Part shown: in pieces, positions 1 through 7,411 of the stretch
Layout: each line of letters begins with the position of its first letter
Numbering within the stretch: the stretch's first letter is position 1
Source of the DNA: Aureliella helgolandensis
Lineage (GTDB): Bacteria > Planctomycetota > Planctomycetia > Pirellulales > Pirellulaceae
Direction of reading: 5' to 3'
Assembly (NCBI RefSeq): GCF_007752135.1
Contig: NZ_CP036298.1
Location: 3,658,001 to 3,722,000 of the forward strand
Length of the DNA stretch: 64,000 nt
The notes under the pieces: model-generated
Told to the model about the DNA's origin: nothing
Seen by the model: the letters and a program-made list of their open reading frames with translations, nothing else
Databases searched by the model: none
Position numbers and translations under genes: made by a program

Positions 1-229
1 AGCAAACGGCGACGACTTTATGCGGTTCGCCGGCTGCGTTTGGCAAGTAGCGAAGTCGAACGAGTTCGTCGATGGGTTGCGAGATGCCCGAGCAGTTCCA
101 TAAGTAGGACGGAAGCTCGATGATCTCGCTGAGGATGGTGACATAGTCACCTTTGGCGATGTCTTCGCCAGCGATCCGCGCTGCGACGGAAATCGCGGTT
201 TTGGACCGGATTTTGGATTTGGTTTTCAT
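1..229 (-). CDS. hypothetical protein, N-terminal part (cut by window edge)
   Basis: The frame opens with ATG at 229 and stays open to the window edge, giving about 76 residues. It begins with a basic stretch (MKTKSKIRSKTAISVAAR) followed by 'AGEDIAKGDYVTILSEIIELPSY', and contains 'DELVRLRYLPNAAGEPHKV'. The composition and clean reading look like a real gene. I do not recognise the family beyond a vague resemblance to small conserved planctomycete proteins. No signal peptide or membrane segment is visible in this part. The stop lies outside the window, so length and partner genes are unknown. Confidence 0.55.
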   Translation of the reverse strand, partial: MKTKSKIRSKTAISVAARIAGEDIAKGDYVTILSEIIELPSYLWNCSGISQPIDELVRLRYLPNAAGEPHKVVAVC

Positions 230-783
230 GGTTTCGCAATGGTTGAAAGTTTGGACATGTACACGTGTTTTCTCGGTTGGGCTGCAAGCAGGTGCTACTC
301 GCGGCCGGTCGTAATTGCAAAATAGGTACGGTAAACACGCATAGCTTGGTCTTTCGAACAATTGTGGAAGACACGACTAACGAAGCGTTATGAAGTGCAA
401 TTGGGGAAGGGTTAAATCAAAAATTGAAACCAGGAGTCGCAGTGCTTCAAGCTTCATGCCTCTAACTTCAAGCTTGTTTGGATGTACTCCGATGCGGCAG
501 TTAGTCGTGTTTGGTAACCACCCAACGAAGTTGTTTGCCGAGTAAACCGCTCCGGTCGTTAGCAATGCCATCGACAGTGGACACACGACGGCGATTCTCA
601 CCGAGATTCGCGGACGATCACGCTGCTTTCGGTCGCCGGTAACGCGATACCTTAGGGACGTCATCGTTGTGATGTATTCCCGGACAAGCAGTTGGACTTT
701 GTGTTGTGATCGGTCGGCGAAGGTTTCGAATGAGCCAGGCCTTTAGCTAAGATGTAGTCCAATTCGTTGGTTGGTCGATCAAG
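230..783. other. gap without a supported gene
   Basis: About 550 bases between the partial hypothetical gene and tRNA-Cys. Open frames here (for example on the minus strand over 377-664) have no recognisable domain, no convincing ribosome site and odd composition. A short local echo of 'cttcaagctt / ttcaagcttg' occurs near 447-478. I see nothing else that I can name. Confidence 0.4.
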
Positions 784-854
784 AAACGCTGGTGGGAGTC
801 GAACCCACATAAACCGGGTTGCAGCCGGCCGCCTAGCCATCTGGCTCCAGCGTT
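784..854 (-). tRNA. tRNA-Cys (anticodon GCA)
   Basis: On the minus strand the acceptor arms AACGCTG and CAGCGTT pair perfectly. The anticodon stem GCCGG/CCGGT encloses the seven-base loop CTGCAAC, so the anticodon is GCA (Cys). The T arm GTGGG-TTCGACT-CCCAC is perfect, with a four-base variable region. CCA is not encoded. The D stem is GCC/GGC. All standard elements are present, so this looks functional. Confidence 0.93.
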
Positions 855-903
855 AGGATAGGGGGGAGTCTTGAGTTGCGAGTCCTGAGGGAAATGGGAA
901 GTT

Positions 904-1374
904 ATGCGAAATCATCGAAAGCTACGCGCGTTCGAGTTGGCGGATGAACTTGTCATGTCGGTTTATTCAGCAACGAGGACATTTCCGAAGGACGAAATGT
1001 TCGGACTTACATCACAACTTCGCCGAGCTCCCGCTTCAATTCCATCCAACATCGTCGAAGGATATGCGAAGTACTCTGAGGCAGATTTCCTGCGATTCCT
1101 CGACATGGCATTGGGATTTATTCGCGAGGTCGAGTATCAGCTGACCATCGCTAGGCGACTCGAATACACAAATGGCGAGACCGCCGAACAACTCGTAAGC
1201 AAAGCGATCCGTCCAGCCTTATGCGTCTGCCTTAGTTATTGTCGTGGTTCGCTCCGCGAACCCAACGTGATGATCGCGGAGCGATCAACGACTATCAACA
1301 AACCATCGGTGAATCGAACGCTTCCACCCACTTTGCAAGGAACCAGTCGTCGCCTTGGTACATTTGACCACTAA
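904..1374 (+). CDS. four-helix-bundle / 23S rRNA intervening-sequence (S23) protein
   Basis: The first 100 residues match the four-helix-bundle family first noted inside 23S rRNA intervening sequences: 'FELADELVMSVYSATRTFP', 'LTSQLRRAPASIPSNIVEGY' and 'FLRFLDMALGFIREVEYQL' are the typical helix signatures. Family members usually end near residue 120 after a final helix; here the C-terminus from about residue 105 on ('RPALCVCLSYCRGSLREP...') no longer looks like the family and runs on to 156 residues, so a frameshift near 1200-1240 is likely. It sits just after tRNA-Cys, with no rRNA visible in the window. The cellular role of stand-alone members is not established. Confidence 0.75.
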   Translation: MRNHRKLRAFELADELVMSVYSATRTFPKDEMFGLTSQLRRAPASIPSNIVEGYAKYSEADFLRFLDMALGFIREVEYQLTIARRLEYTNGETAEQLVSKAIRPALCVCLSYCRGSLREPNVMIAERSTTINKPSVNRTLPPTLQGTSRRLGTFDH

Positions 1375-1983
1375 ATCCGTCATCAGTTTCAAGCAGGCGC
1401 GCAGAAACACAAACAGGACTCGCCATAAGAAACTCAACAGAAAACTTTGTCGCTGCGAACCCGTATGTCGTTACCGTCCCCTTGGCCCTCACGCACAAGC
1501 AGGGCTACAAGATCCTTACAACCCTGCTGGCTAGCGGCCCCGAGACCTATCCGCTGATTCCGGGAACCGAAAAGTTCGAGGGCCATGAGGTCTATCCGAA
1601 AATTTCGGACCTGCCAATCTTCTCCGAATCACTGTCGATCTCGTCTTCCCCCACAGCTATCCCAACTCCTTTTCTTGCGTTGGGTTCCAGCCTGCCGGTG
1701 TCCGGGGCACCAGGTAACCTACTCGGTACCACCACAAAATGCAGCTGCGTTGAGGGTGACGACGCTATCGCCCGGAATAATTGAGAATAGCACTTAAAGC
1801 GTTCGTTGCTCCAATCCTTGAGAACAACTGAAACACTGGACTGGGTGAGCCTGCGTCGAATTCTGGTCAGAAGCATTGACTAGCGGATCGATAGCTGTAA
1901 TCTACAGGTTGCCGGCTTGCGTGAATTCTTCCGGCGAGTTCGATGAACAAACGTGCAACCTCACCTCGCATGAGACGAGTGAT
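1375..1983. other. gap, possibly a dispersed planctomycete repeat
   Basis: About 600 bases with no supported gene. On the minus strand, around 1590-1480, the translation reads 'RNFRIDLMALELFGS...ASQQGC', which recalls a family of short spurious ORFs ('...FRIELMALEPLVVGDR...') that I remember being scattered through Rhodopirellula genomes. That match is from memory and not verified. No other copy is seen in this window, and I would not call a protein here. Confidence 0.3.
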
Positions 1984-2445
1984 ATGCCTTCACCAGAAAA
2001 TCGCAGCGTTCGACTTCCACACCTCGCCTCCGTCGTGCGGATACTTTTCGCATTGTTCCTTGTCGGCACCGGGATCATGACGCTTGGGTTCGCCACGCGC
2101 GGCTATCCCGTGGGTGAGACACCGGATGAGGTTGGCCAATTCATGATTGCGATCGAGAAGACGGGCACCCTGATTTTCTGGGTAGGCTTGTTCAAAACGG
2201 TCTGCGGCGGACTGATGTTCTTCCCGAGGATCGCGCCTCTCGCTGTTCTGATGTCGCTGCCTTTTGGCTTTGATATTTTGCTGTATGTGCCCCTTTTTGC
2301 TCACAAGTACCTCGTCATCGGGCTTCCCGATTTCGTAGCGCGCACGCTACTGATTTACTGTTACTTTGATTGGTATCGTCCGATCTTTGCTGGTCCGACA
2401 ACCTCCTCGCTTCAAGATTCTTCCGGAGTTGAACATGTACTTTGA
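1984..2445 (+). CDS. DoxX-like integral membrane protein
   Basis: From ATG 1984 the product is 153 residues with four hydrophobic stretches: 'VVRILFALFLVGTGIMTLGF' with the nearby 'GTLIFWVGLFKTVCGGLMFF', then 'IAPLAVLMSLPFGFDILLYV' and 'VARTLLIYCYFDWY'. Size and helix pattern fit the DoxX/SURF4-like group of four-helix inner-membrane proteins, whose members are often tied to redox or small-molecule handling. The frame is open further upstream to 1876, but that extension is polar and unlike a membrane protein start, so 1984 is preferred. Its stop overlaps the start of the MarR gene by 11 bases, pointing to translational coupling. Family assignment is by shape rather than by a firm motif. Confidence 0.6.
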   Translation: MPSPENRSVRLPHLASVVRILFALFLVGTGIMTLGFATRGYPVGETPDEVGQFMIAIEKTGTLIFWVGLFKTVCGGLMFFPRIAPLAVLMSLPFGFDILLYVPLFAHKYLVIGLPDFVARTLLIYCYFDWYRPIFAGPTTSSLQDSSGVEHVL

Positions 2446-2887
2446 CTCAGAATCCTCGCCTGGATTCGCAATTGGACGCGTTGCCTATCTGATTCGCTCT
2501 GGAATGGCTTTCGTGCTGAAGAGTGCCGGTTGGCCGTTTTCCCCGGAGGAAACACAGGCACTGATCACTTTGTCGGATGCCGGCCAGCCGCTGAGCATGA
2601 ACGAGTTGGCATCGTTGATGATTCGTGATCCTACGACGGTGAAACGCCAGTTGGATCGACTCGTTGAACAGAAGTTTGTTGAGCGGAGCGTATCGAGCGA
2701 AGACGCTCGCATCGTGATGGTCGGATTGACTCGCCGCGGCGAAGAGAAGCTTCAAACCGTCCTCCCCCTGTTAGACGACTTGCGAAAAGCCACGTTGAAG
2801 CGCATCTCGAAGTCGGAGCTGGAAGCGACGCAGAACGTTCTGCGGAAGATGCAGAAGAACCTAACCAAATACATGTCGAAGGAATAG
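2435..2887 (+). CDS. MarR-family transcriptional regulator
   Basis: From ATG 2435 the 150-residue product shows the MarR winged-helix layout: an N-terminal dimer helix ('GFAIGRVAYLIRSGMAFVLK'), the helix-turn-helix 'LSMNELASLMIRDPTTVKRQ' followed by 'LDRLVEQKFVERS', the wing with its conserved 'SSEDARIVMVGLTRRGEE', and a long C-terminal helix rich in charged residues. MarR proteins are dimeric repressors that usually respond to small phenolic or toxic ligands and control adjacent genes. It overlaps the upstream DoxX-like gene by 11 bases and ends four bases before the alkylsulfatase-like gene, so it probably regulates its own operon. Confidence 0.85.
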   Translation: MYFDSESSPGFAIGRVAYLIRSGMAFVLKSAGWPFSPEETQALITLSDAGQPLSMNELASLMIRDPTTVKRQLDRLVEQKFVERSVSSEDARIVMVGLTRRGEEKLQTVLPLLDDLRKATLKRISKSELEATQNVLRKMQKNLTKYMSKE

Positions 2888-2891
2888 TCTT

Positions 2892-4235
2892 ATGAAAACT
2901 CTTATCATTACTTGCTGCCTCTTACTGCTCGGCACGAGTTCAATCCAAGCCCAGGAAGCGAACCACGCAACTCAGCGGCTCAGAAACCAAAACGCACAAT
3001 TCACTGAGCAGATCGTCAAGGTTGCTGATAGTGTCTACGTCGCCGTTGGGTACAGCGTCTCGAATGTCTCGATGATCGTTGGCGATGATGGTGTGGTCAT
3101 CATTGACACAGGGATGATGCGCGGTGACGCCGAGCGGATTGTCACGGAGTTTCGCAAGATCACAGACAAGCCGGTCAAGGCGATTGTCTTCACGCACGCG
3201 CACGGCGATCATACTGGCGGCGCGGCGGCGTTTCTTGGCGACGAACGTCCGCAGATTTGGGCACACGAGAACTTTGGCAGCGAAGCTCGCTCGTGGACGT
3301 CTGGCAACCTGGCCGTTCAAAATTTGCGGGGTGCACGGCAGGCCGGATTCAAATTGCCACCTGAGCAACGGATTAATAACGGTATCGCGCCGGTTCGTTA
3401 CCCCAAACGCGGCGGAGCAGTTTTCGCAGCGGCATCAAACACCGATCCAACACACTTCCTCAAAGGCGAGCGTCAAACGATTAACGTTGCCGGCGTCGAA
3501 CTAGAACTTGTCTCATCGCCTGGCGAAACGAACGATCAGCTTTTCGTCTGGTACCTAGCCGGAAAGGTTATCTTCGCTGGCGACAATTTCTACTGGTCGT
3601 TTCCCAACTTGTACGCCATCCGTGGCACTCCCAATCGCAGCGTTCGCTTGTGGGCAGAGAGTCTTGGAAAGATCGCTGCCTATAACGCTGAGACTGTGGT
3701 TGGTGGTCATACGAAGCCGATTGTGGGCGCTGGCGAAGTCGAGCAAGTGTTGACCGACTACCACACCGCCGTTCAGTTCATCCACGACAAGACCGTCGAA
3801 GGAATGAACAGGGGACTCACGCCTGATGAACTGGTCGAGTATGTGCAACTCCCCGAAGACCTCGCTAGCAAGGACTATTTGCAACCGTTCTACGGACATC
3901 CCGAGTGGGGAGTGCGCAGCATTTTCAACGGTTACCTTGGCTGGTTCGACGGCAATCCTTCCAATTTGTTTCGTCTCTCACCAAAGGCAGAAGCGGAACG
4001 TGTTGCGAAACTTGCCGGGGGAGTAGGCAAGCTAATGGAGTCCGCCCACGCTGCACTGGCCTCAGACGACAACCAATGGGCCGCGCAGCTCGCCGATCAC
4101 CTGCTTGCGATCAACCCGGACGACAAAAACGCGAAACAAGTCAAAGCGAACGCCTTAACCAATCTCGCCAGCAACATGGTCAACGCAACTGCCCGCAACT
4201 ACTACCTCTCCGTCGCCCGTGAGCTAACGGAGTAG
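2892..4235 (+). CDS. secreted metallo-beta-lactamase-fold alkylsulfatase-like hydrolase
   Basis: The 447-residue product starts with a signal peptide (MKTLIITCCLLLLGTSSIQA). The metal-binding motif T-H-A-H-G-D-H-T-G-G lies at residues 101-110 (His102, His104, Asp106, His107). Later ligands are plausibly in 'SPGETNDQLFVW', 'FAGDNFYWSFPN' and 'VVGGHTKP'. The region after about residue 340 ('WFDGNPSNLFRLSPKAEAER') matches the dimerisation domain of SdsA1/BDS1-type alkylsulfatases, which cleave sulfate from linear alkyl sulfates such as SDS. Those enzymes run to about 650 residues with a C-terminal SCP2-like domain; that domain is missing here. Position four bases after MarR suggests a detoxification or surfactant-use operon. 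The substrate is inference. Confidence 0.8.
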   Translation: MKTLIITCCLLLLGTSSIQAQEANHATQRLRNQNAQFTEQIVKVADSVYVAVGYSVSNVSMIVGDDGVVIIDTGMMRGDAERIVTEFRKITDKPVKAIVFTHAHGDHTGGAAAFLGDERPQIWAHENFGSEARSWTSGNLAVQNLRGARQAGFKLPPEQRINNGIAPVRYPKRGGAVFAAASNTDPTHFLKGERQTINVAGVELELVSSPGETNDQLFVWYLAGKVIFAGDNFYWSFPNLYAIRGTPNRSVRLWAESLGKIAAYNAETVVGGHTKPIVGAGEVEQVLTDYHTAVQFIHDKTVEGMNRGLTPDELVEYVQLPEDLASKDYLQPFYGHPEWGVRSIFNGYLGWFDGNPSNLFRLSPKAEAERVAKLAGGVGKLMESAHAALASDDNQWAAQLADHLLAINPDDKNAKQVKANALTNLASNMVNATARNYYLSVARELTE

Positions 4236-4295
4236 CGGGGCTTCGTCCACTACCAAGAATACTTCTTCACTAACCAAGAGCCGGATACAATCGAT

Positions 4296-5282
4296 ATGAA
4301 AGCGATGCTCATCAACGCCTATGGCGAAAACGCGACCTTTGAAGCTGCAGATGTTGCGAAACCAGAAGTGAAGGCTGGCCACGTGTTGGTGAAGATCGCC
4401 GCCTCAAGCGTCAACACGGTCGACACCATGATACGCAGCATGGGTAAGGATTTGCCGTTGTCTCCCGACACGCCAGCGATTCTTGGGATGGACTTCGCCG
4501 GAACGGTCGAGGCGGTCGGCGATCGCGTGAAGGATTTTTCAGTCGGCGATGAAGTCTATGGATGTGCAGGCGGATTGGCAGACTTGCCCGGCACGCTAGC
4601 CCAATACATGGTGGCCGACAGTAACTTGATCGCCCATAAGGCGAAGAACCTGTTGATGCCAGAAGCCGCCGCGTTGCCGCTGGTCGCGATCACGGCCTAC
4701 GAAGGCTTGCAGCGAGCGGGCATCAACCAAGGACAAAAAGTTCTCGTGCATGGAGGCTCCGGCGGAGTTGGCCATGTCGCACTGCAACTGGCAAAACACT
4801 GGGGTGCCGAAGTTTACTCCACCGGTGGCGGCGAGAAACAACTGGCACTGATCGAACGATTGGGTGCCACCGGTATCAACTACAAAACGGAAACGGTTGA
4901 GCAGTACGTTGACAAGCACACCGACGGAGCTGGGTTCGATGTGGTGTTCGACTCGGTTGGTGGTGCCAACCTGACGAACTCATTTGAAGCCGCTGCACTG
5001 AACGGTCAAGTCGCCACCACCGTGTCGATGTGCGAGTTGGATTTGACTCCGGCGCACCTCAAGGGTTTATCGTTGCACGTCGTCTTCATGCTGATCCCGA
5101 TGCTGCACAACTTCAAGCGAGAACAACACGCCGAAATCCTGCGCAATCTAACTCAGATTTGCGAGTCCGGCGGACTCACGCCTGTACTGGATGAAGAGCA
5201 GTTCTCGCTTGAACAAGTCGGACAAGCATACGCTCGCTTAGAGAGCGGAAAAGCGATGGGCAAAGTCGTTGTCGAAAACTGA
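4296..5282 (+). CDS. quinone oxidoreductase-like MDR family dehydrogenase
   Basis: A 328-residue medium-chain dehydrogenase/reductase. The GroES-like N-terminal domain includes 'AASSVNTVDTMIR' and 'ILGMDFAGTVEAVGDRV', and the Rossmann domain carries the NADPH motif 'VLVHGGSGGVGHVALQLAK' near residue 150, ending in 'SGKAMGKVVVEN'. The structural and catalytic zinc cysteines of alcohol dehydrogenases are absent, which places it with the zinc-independent quinone oxidoreductase / NADPH reductase group. It follows the alkylsulfatase-like gene by 60 bases on the same strand and may share the MarR-controlled unit. The physiological electron acceptor cannot be read from sequence. Confidence 0.85.
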   Translation: MKAMLINAYGENATFEAADVAKPEVKAGHVLVKIAASSVNTVDTMIRSMGKDLPLSPDTPAILGMDFAGTVEAVGDRVKDFSVGDEVYGCAGGLADLPGTLAQYMVADSNLIAHKAKNLLMPEAAALPLVAITAYEGLQRAGINQGQKVLVHGGSGGVGHVALQLAKHWGAEVYSTGGGEKQLALIERLGATGINYKTETVEQYVDKHTDGAGFDVVFDSVGGANLTNSFEAAALNGQVATTVSMCELDLTPAHLKGLSLHVVFMLIPMLHNFKREQHAEILRNLTQICESGGLTPVLDEEQFSLEQVGQAYARLESGKAMGKVVVEN

Positions 5283-5560
5283 AACGCATTTTTACTGGAG
5301 TTTAGAGAAATAACGTTGGGAGTGCTCCCTTCCACTTCGGTGAAGGCTAGCTTGCTCGTAGCAATCTCGCCACGTAGACTTACCATTGCGTACTCACCCT
5401 CCACGATCTGAAAAGTCAACTGCAGATAGTTGCCCGTGCCAGATTTCATGGGTTTTATTTCGCTGTCGGTGATGACCGCGATGTACTTGCCAGTTGGGAT
5501 TGGTTCGAGTTCGTCGGCTGGTTCGACGGAGTTGGCATCAAAGCCGTTGAGATTGGCCAT
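5153..5560 (-). pseudogene. DUF669 phage-type protein, N-terminal remnant
   Basis: The frame starts cleanly at ATG 5560 with 'MANLNGFDANSVEP' and 'IPTGKYIAVITDSEIKPMKS', then 'GNYLQLTFQIVEGEY', which is the start of DUF669, a phage-associated family linked to replication or recombination modules. The domain match breaks off near residue 57 (about 5390). The rest of the frame is unrelated and runs antisense into the 3' end of the convergent quinone oxidoreductase gene. DUF669 proteins normally continue for another 80 or more residues, so this looks like a truncated remnant rather than a whole gene. It overlaps the small membrane protein gene upstream, as expected of a former phage-like operon. 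Confidence 0.6.
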
Positions 5561-5735
5561 GGTTGGTTAACAGTCGCCGAACGACCGCCGTCAATATCAG
5601 GTAGGCAAACATCGTCGGCGCGACGGTGAGAACCAACCCCGGCACAATCAACAGGAAATATTCTAACACCACCAACTGGGGAGCCGTGATCGCTAGCCCA
5701 GCGAGAACGCCGGTGATGATAAGTGCATACTTCAT
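5538..5735 (-). CDS. small hydrophobic membrane protein
   Basis: From ATG 5735 the product has 65 residues and two hydrophobic helices, 'YALIITGVLAGLAITAPQL' and 'YFLLIVPGLVLTVAPTMFAY', ending with a basic tail (VVRRLLTNHGQSQRL). Its end overlaps the start of the DUF669 remnant by 23 bases, so the two were probably co-transcribed. It may be a small phage-type membrane protein left from the same element. I do not recognise the family, and no strong ribosome site is visible. Confidence 0.4.
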   Translation of the reverse strand: MKYALIITGVLAGLAITAPQLVVLEYFLLIVPGLVLTVAPTMFAYLILTAVVRRLLTNHGQSQRL

Positions 5736-5829
5736 TCGCAAAATCGTTACAGAGATAAGGGGGCTGGCGCGGCACATGCGATCGAATCGCGATCGGCGAG
5801 CGCTCAGAACCGTAGCGAGCGGTTGCCGC

Positions 5830-6255
5830 TCAGAAATCTAGCTTGCCGACAGCCGACATGTCCGGATTTTCCACCTCTCGATTTACCAATCGACGGTGCT
5901 GTCGGTTGGCAGGAACGCCCGTCACTTTTTTCCGATAGCACTCTGGGATTACATAATCCTTGAGGTCAAATAGTACAGTGACAAGAGAGAATTTTGGCAA
6001 AGATCGGCCCAGAGACCGTTTCGCCGGCGGCCGGAGCGGACTGGTGAGCAGTGAGTGAACCGCCGGCTTATCAAAAACTCGTCCAACACGGGGCCGCCCA
6101 GTACGAGTCTGCCTAATCTTATTCGGCCAGCCGAATTCTTGGAGGCGCTTCACCACCGGCATCCCGCCCGGCCATTTACCCTTGGCTCGAATCGCCGCGA
6201 TCTTGTCGCGTTGTTGTTCGCTCAATGGGATCACCGTGAGTGTTTGAGAGTTCAT
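5830..6255 (-). pseudogene. unrecognised small protein fragment fused to repeat DNA
   Basis: From ATG 6255 the first 48 or so residues ('MNSQTLTVIPLSEQQRDKIA', then 'KWPGGMPVVKRLQEFGWPNK') read like a genuine small protein. The remainder, from about 6110 on, changes character and passes through the dispersed repeat at 5929-6030, which has a second copy near 15571. The likely reading is a short gene broken by repeat insertion or decay. Family unknown. It lies in the same orientation as the DUF669 remnant, so it may be part of the same old phage-like segment. Confidence 0.35.
5929..6030. repeat. dispersed repeat, copy 1
   Basis: This stretch aligns by eye with 15571-15672 in the same orientation. 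Shared blocks include 'tagcactc', 'cataa', 'aaatagtac', 'gagac/gtgac', 'gatcggcccag/aatcggaccg' and 'gcgttcc/ccgtttc'. Identity is roughly 70 percent with two or three short gaps (estimate by eye). Both copies lie in gene-poor DNA, this one inside a broken reading frame, which suggests a non-coding dispersed repeat. Confidence 0.5.
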
Positions 6256-6430
6256 CGCGGACCGTCTTGCCCGTTGCAAAAAAGTCACCGCGAGACACCG
6301 TGATCACTGACAGCGGAGAGATCTCAAGTCCCGTTTCCTCAATCTCGCGAGAACTTTCCAAACTCTCAGGGATCTCGCCGCGTTTGATCCGAATCGTCAC
6401 CAACTCCAGCAATTTGGTCACTTTCCGCAC
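6176..6430 (-). CDS. possible small hypothetical protein (GTG start)
   Basis: From GTG 6430 an 84-residue frame reads 'VRKVTKLLELVTIRIKRGEI' and 'IEETGLEISPLSVITVSRGD'. It has a natural amphipathic composition, unlike a shadow frame. Its last 80 bases overlap the start of the MNSQTL fragment in another frame, so at least one of the two is not intact. No family recognised; best treated as a candidate remnant of the same phage-like block. Confidence 0.28.
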   Translation of the reverse strand: MRKVTKLLELVTIRIKRGEIPESLESSREIEETGLEISPLSVITVSRGDFFATGKTVRDELSNTHGDPIERTTTRQDRGDSSQG

Positions 6431-6502
6431 CTGAACGCTAGGCTGGATACAGTCCAGCGCCCTATAACCCTTCCTCCCTTCCTCCCTTCCTCCTAAAACC
6501 AA

Positions 6503-6946
6503 TTCCTAGCGAACCGAACAAAACGGCAATCGCCCTCAGGGTTATGTAGGAGAAAACTCGATAGGGTTAACCAGATTCTCGCGTAACAGAAAATGCGAGG
6601 AAGTCTCCTAAGGGATCGGAAGCTATCGTGGATCGCCAGACATCGTTTCGACCGGTCCCAACTCGGCAGCGATTTCGCCCGTGTTCGGCTGGATGGTTGG
6701 ATGCAAGCGATCTTGGGCGACCCAGCAGACCTCGAACTTCACATACAGTCAGCTCACGCTGGATGACGTTCCGGGACCGTCGCTTTCCAACCTAAGCCGA
6801 ACTGATTACGTGGCAGCAAATCTAATCTAGAACCCGTATGATCGGGTCTTTTGCGATGTGGAATCCCTTCATAGCGTGCGTGAGAACCAAGACGGCCGAC
6901 GGGCCGATGCCAACAGGATCCAGATGTCGTTTGGGTTTTTCTTGCC
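6503..6946. other. gap, probably degraded 5' part of the porin remnant
   Basis: No intact gene. Translations on the plus strand are fragmentary and shift frame, which fits decayed coding DNA upstream of the OprB-like C-terminus. No promoter or RNA structure is evident. Confidence 0.3.
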
Positions 6947-7363
6947 TTGCTCCAAAGATGCGAAGCTTTGGGCCGCCCCTATACGGATCAAGCCTTATGG
7001 GTGGACCCCTGCGAATCCAGTCGACATTGGGGCTACTTTGCCAAGGCGGGAATCGCCGACGACTGGACCAACCCAGTCAGCTATCTATTGAGCGCAGGCT
7101 TAGGCGGGGCCAGTCCGTTGCGATCTGGCGATTCATTTGGGGGCGGCTACGACTACAGCGGGACAAGCAATGAGTTCGGCCCCATCCTGCAGACTGCTAC
7201 GTCCTGGGGACCAATAGGCGATAGCCAAGGCGTCGAAATATTCTATCGAGCAAGAATAATCGAATCAGTCACTGTCACGCCTGATTTCCAATGGCTTGCT
7301 CAAGCATTTCAGCAAATCGATGACGCTTACATCTTGGGCGTTCGAATGAACGTTGCGTTCTGA
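6947..7363 (+). pseudogene. OprB-type carbohydrate porin, C-terminal remnant
   Basis: The open frame reads 'HWGYFAKAGIADDWTNPVSY', then 'SAGLGGASPLRSGDSFGGGY', 'GDSQGVEIFYRARI' and 'VTVTPDFQWL', ending 'DDAYILGVRMNVAF'. This is the pattern of the last beta strands of OprB-family outer-membrane carbohydrate porins, including the terminal aromatic residue. A whole OprB protein has about 400 or more residues; here only about 115 are recognisable. The preceding 300 bases keep open frames but no matching strands or signal peptide. It lies beside the HAD phosphatase and arylsulfatase genes, suggesting a former sulfated-sugar uptake locus. Confidence 0.6.
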
Positions 7364-7411
7364 TTGGTCGAGCGATGCATTTCCGTGTGGCGGCGTTGAG
7401 CAATGCAGCGA

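Noticed and set aside
377-664. A 95-residue minus-strand frame with one hydrophobic stretch.
   Set aside because: No recognisable family, no start signal, and Arg-rich ends typical of chance translation.
1482-1784. A 100-residue open frame on the plus strand, with overlapping frames on both strands.
   Set aside because: No domain, no ribosome site and Ser/Pro-rich composition; the stretch recalls dispersed non-coding repeats rather than a gene.
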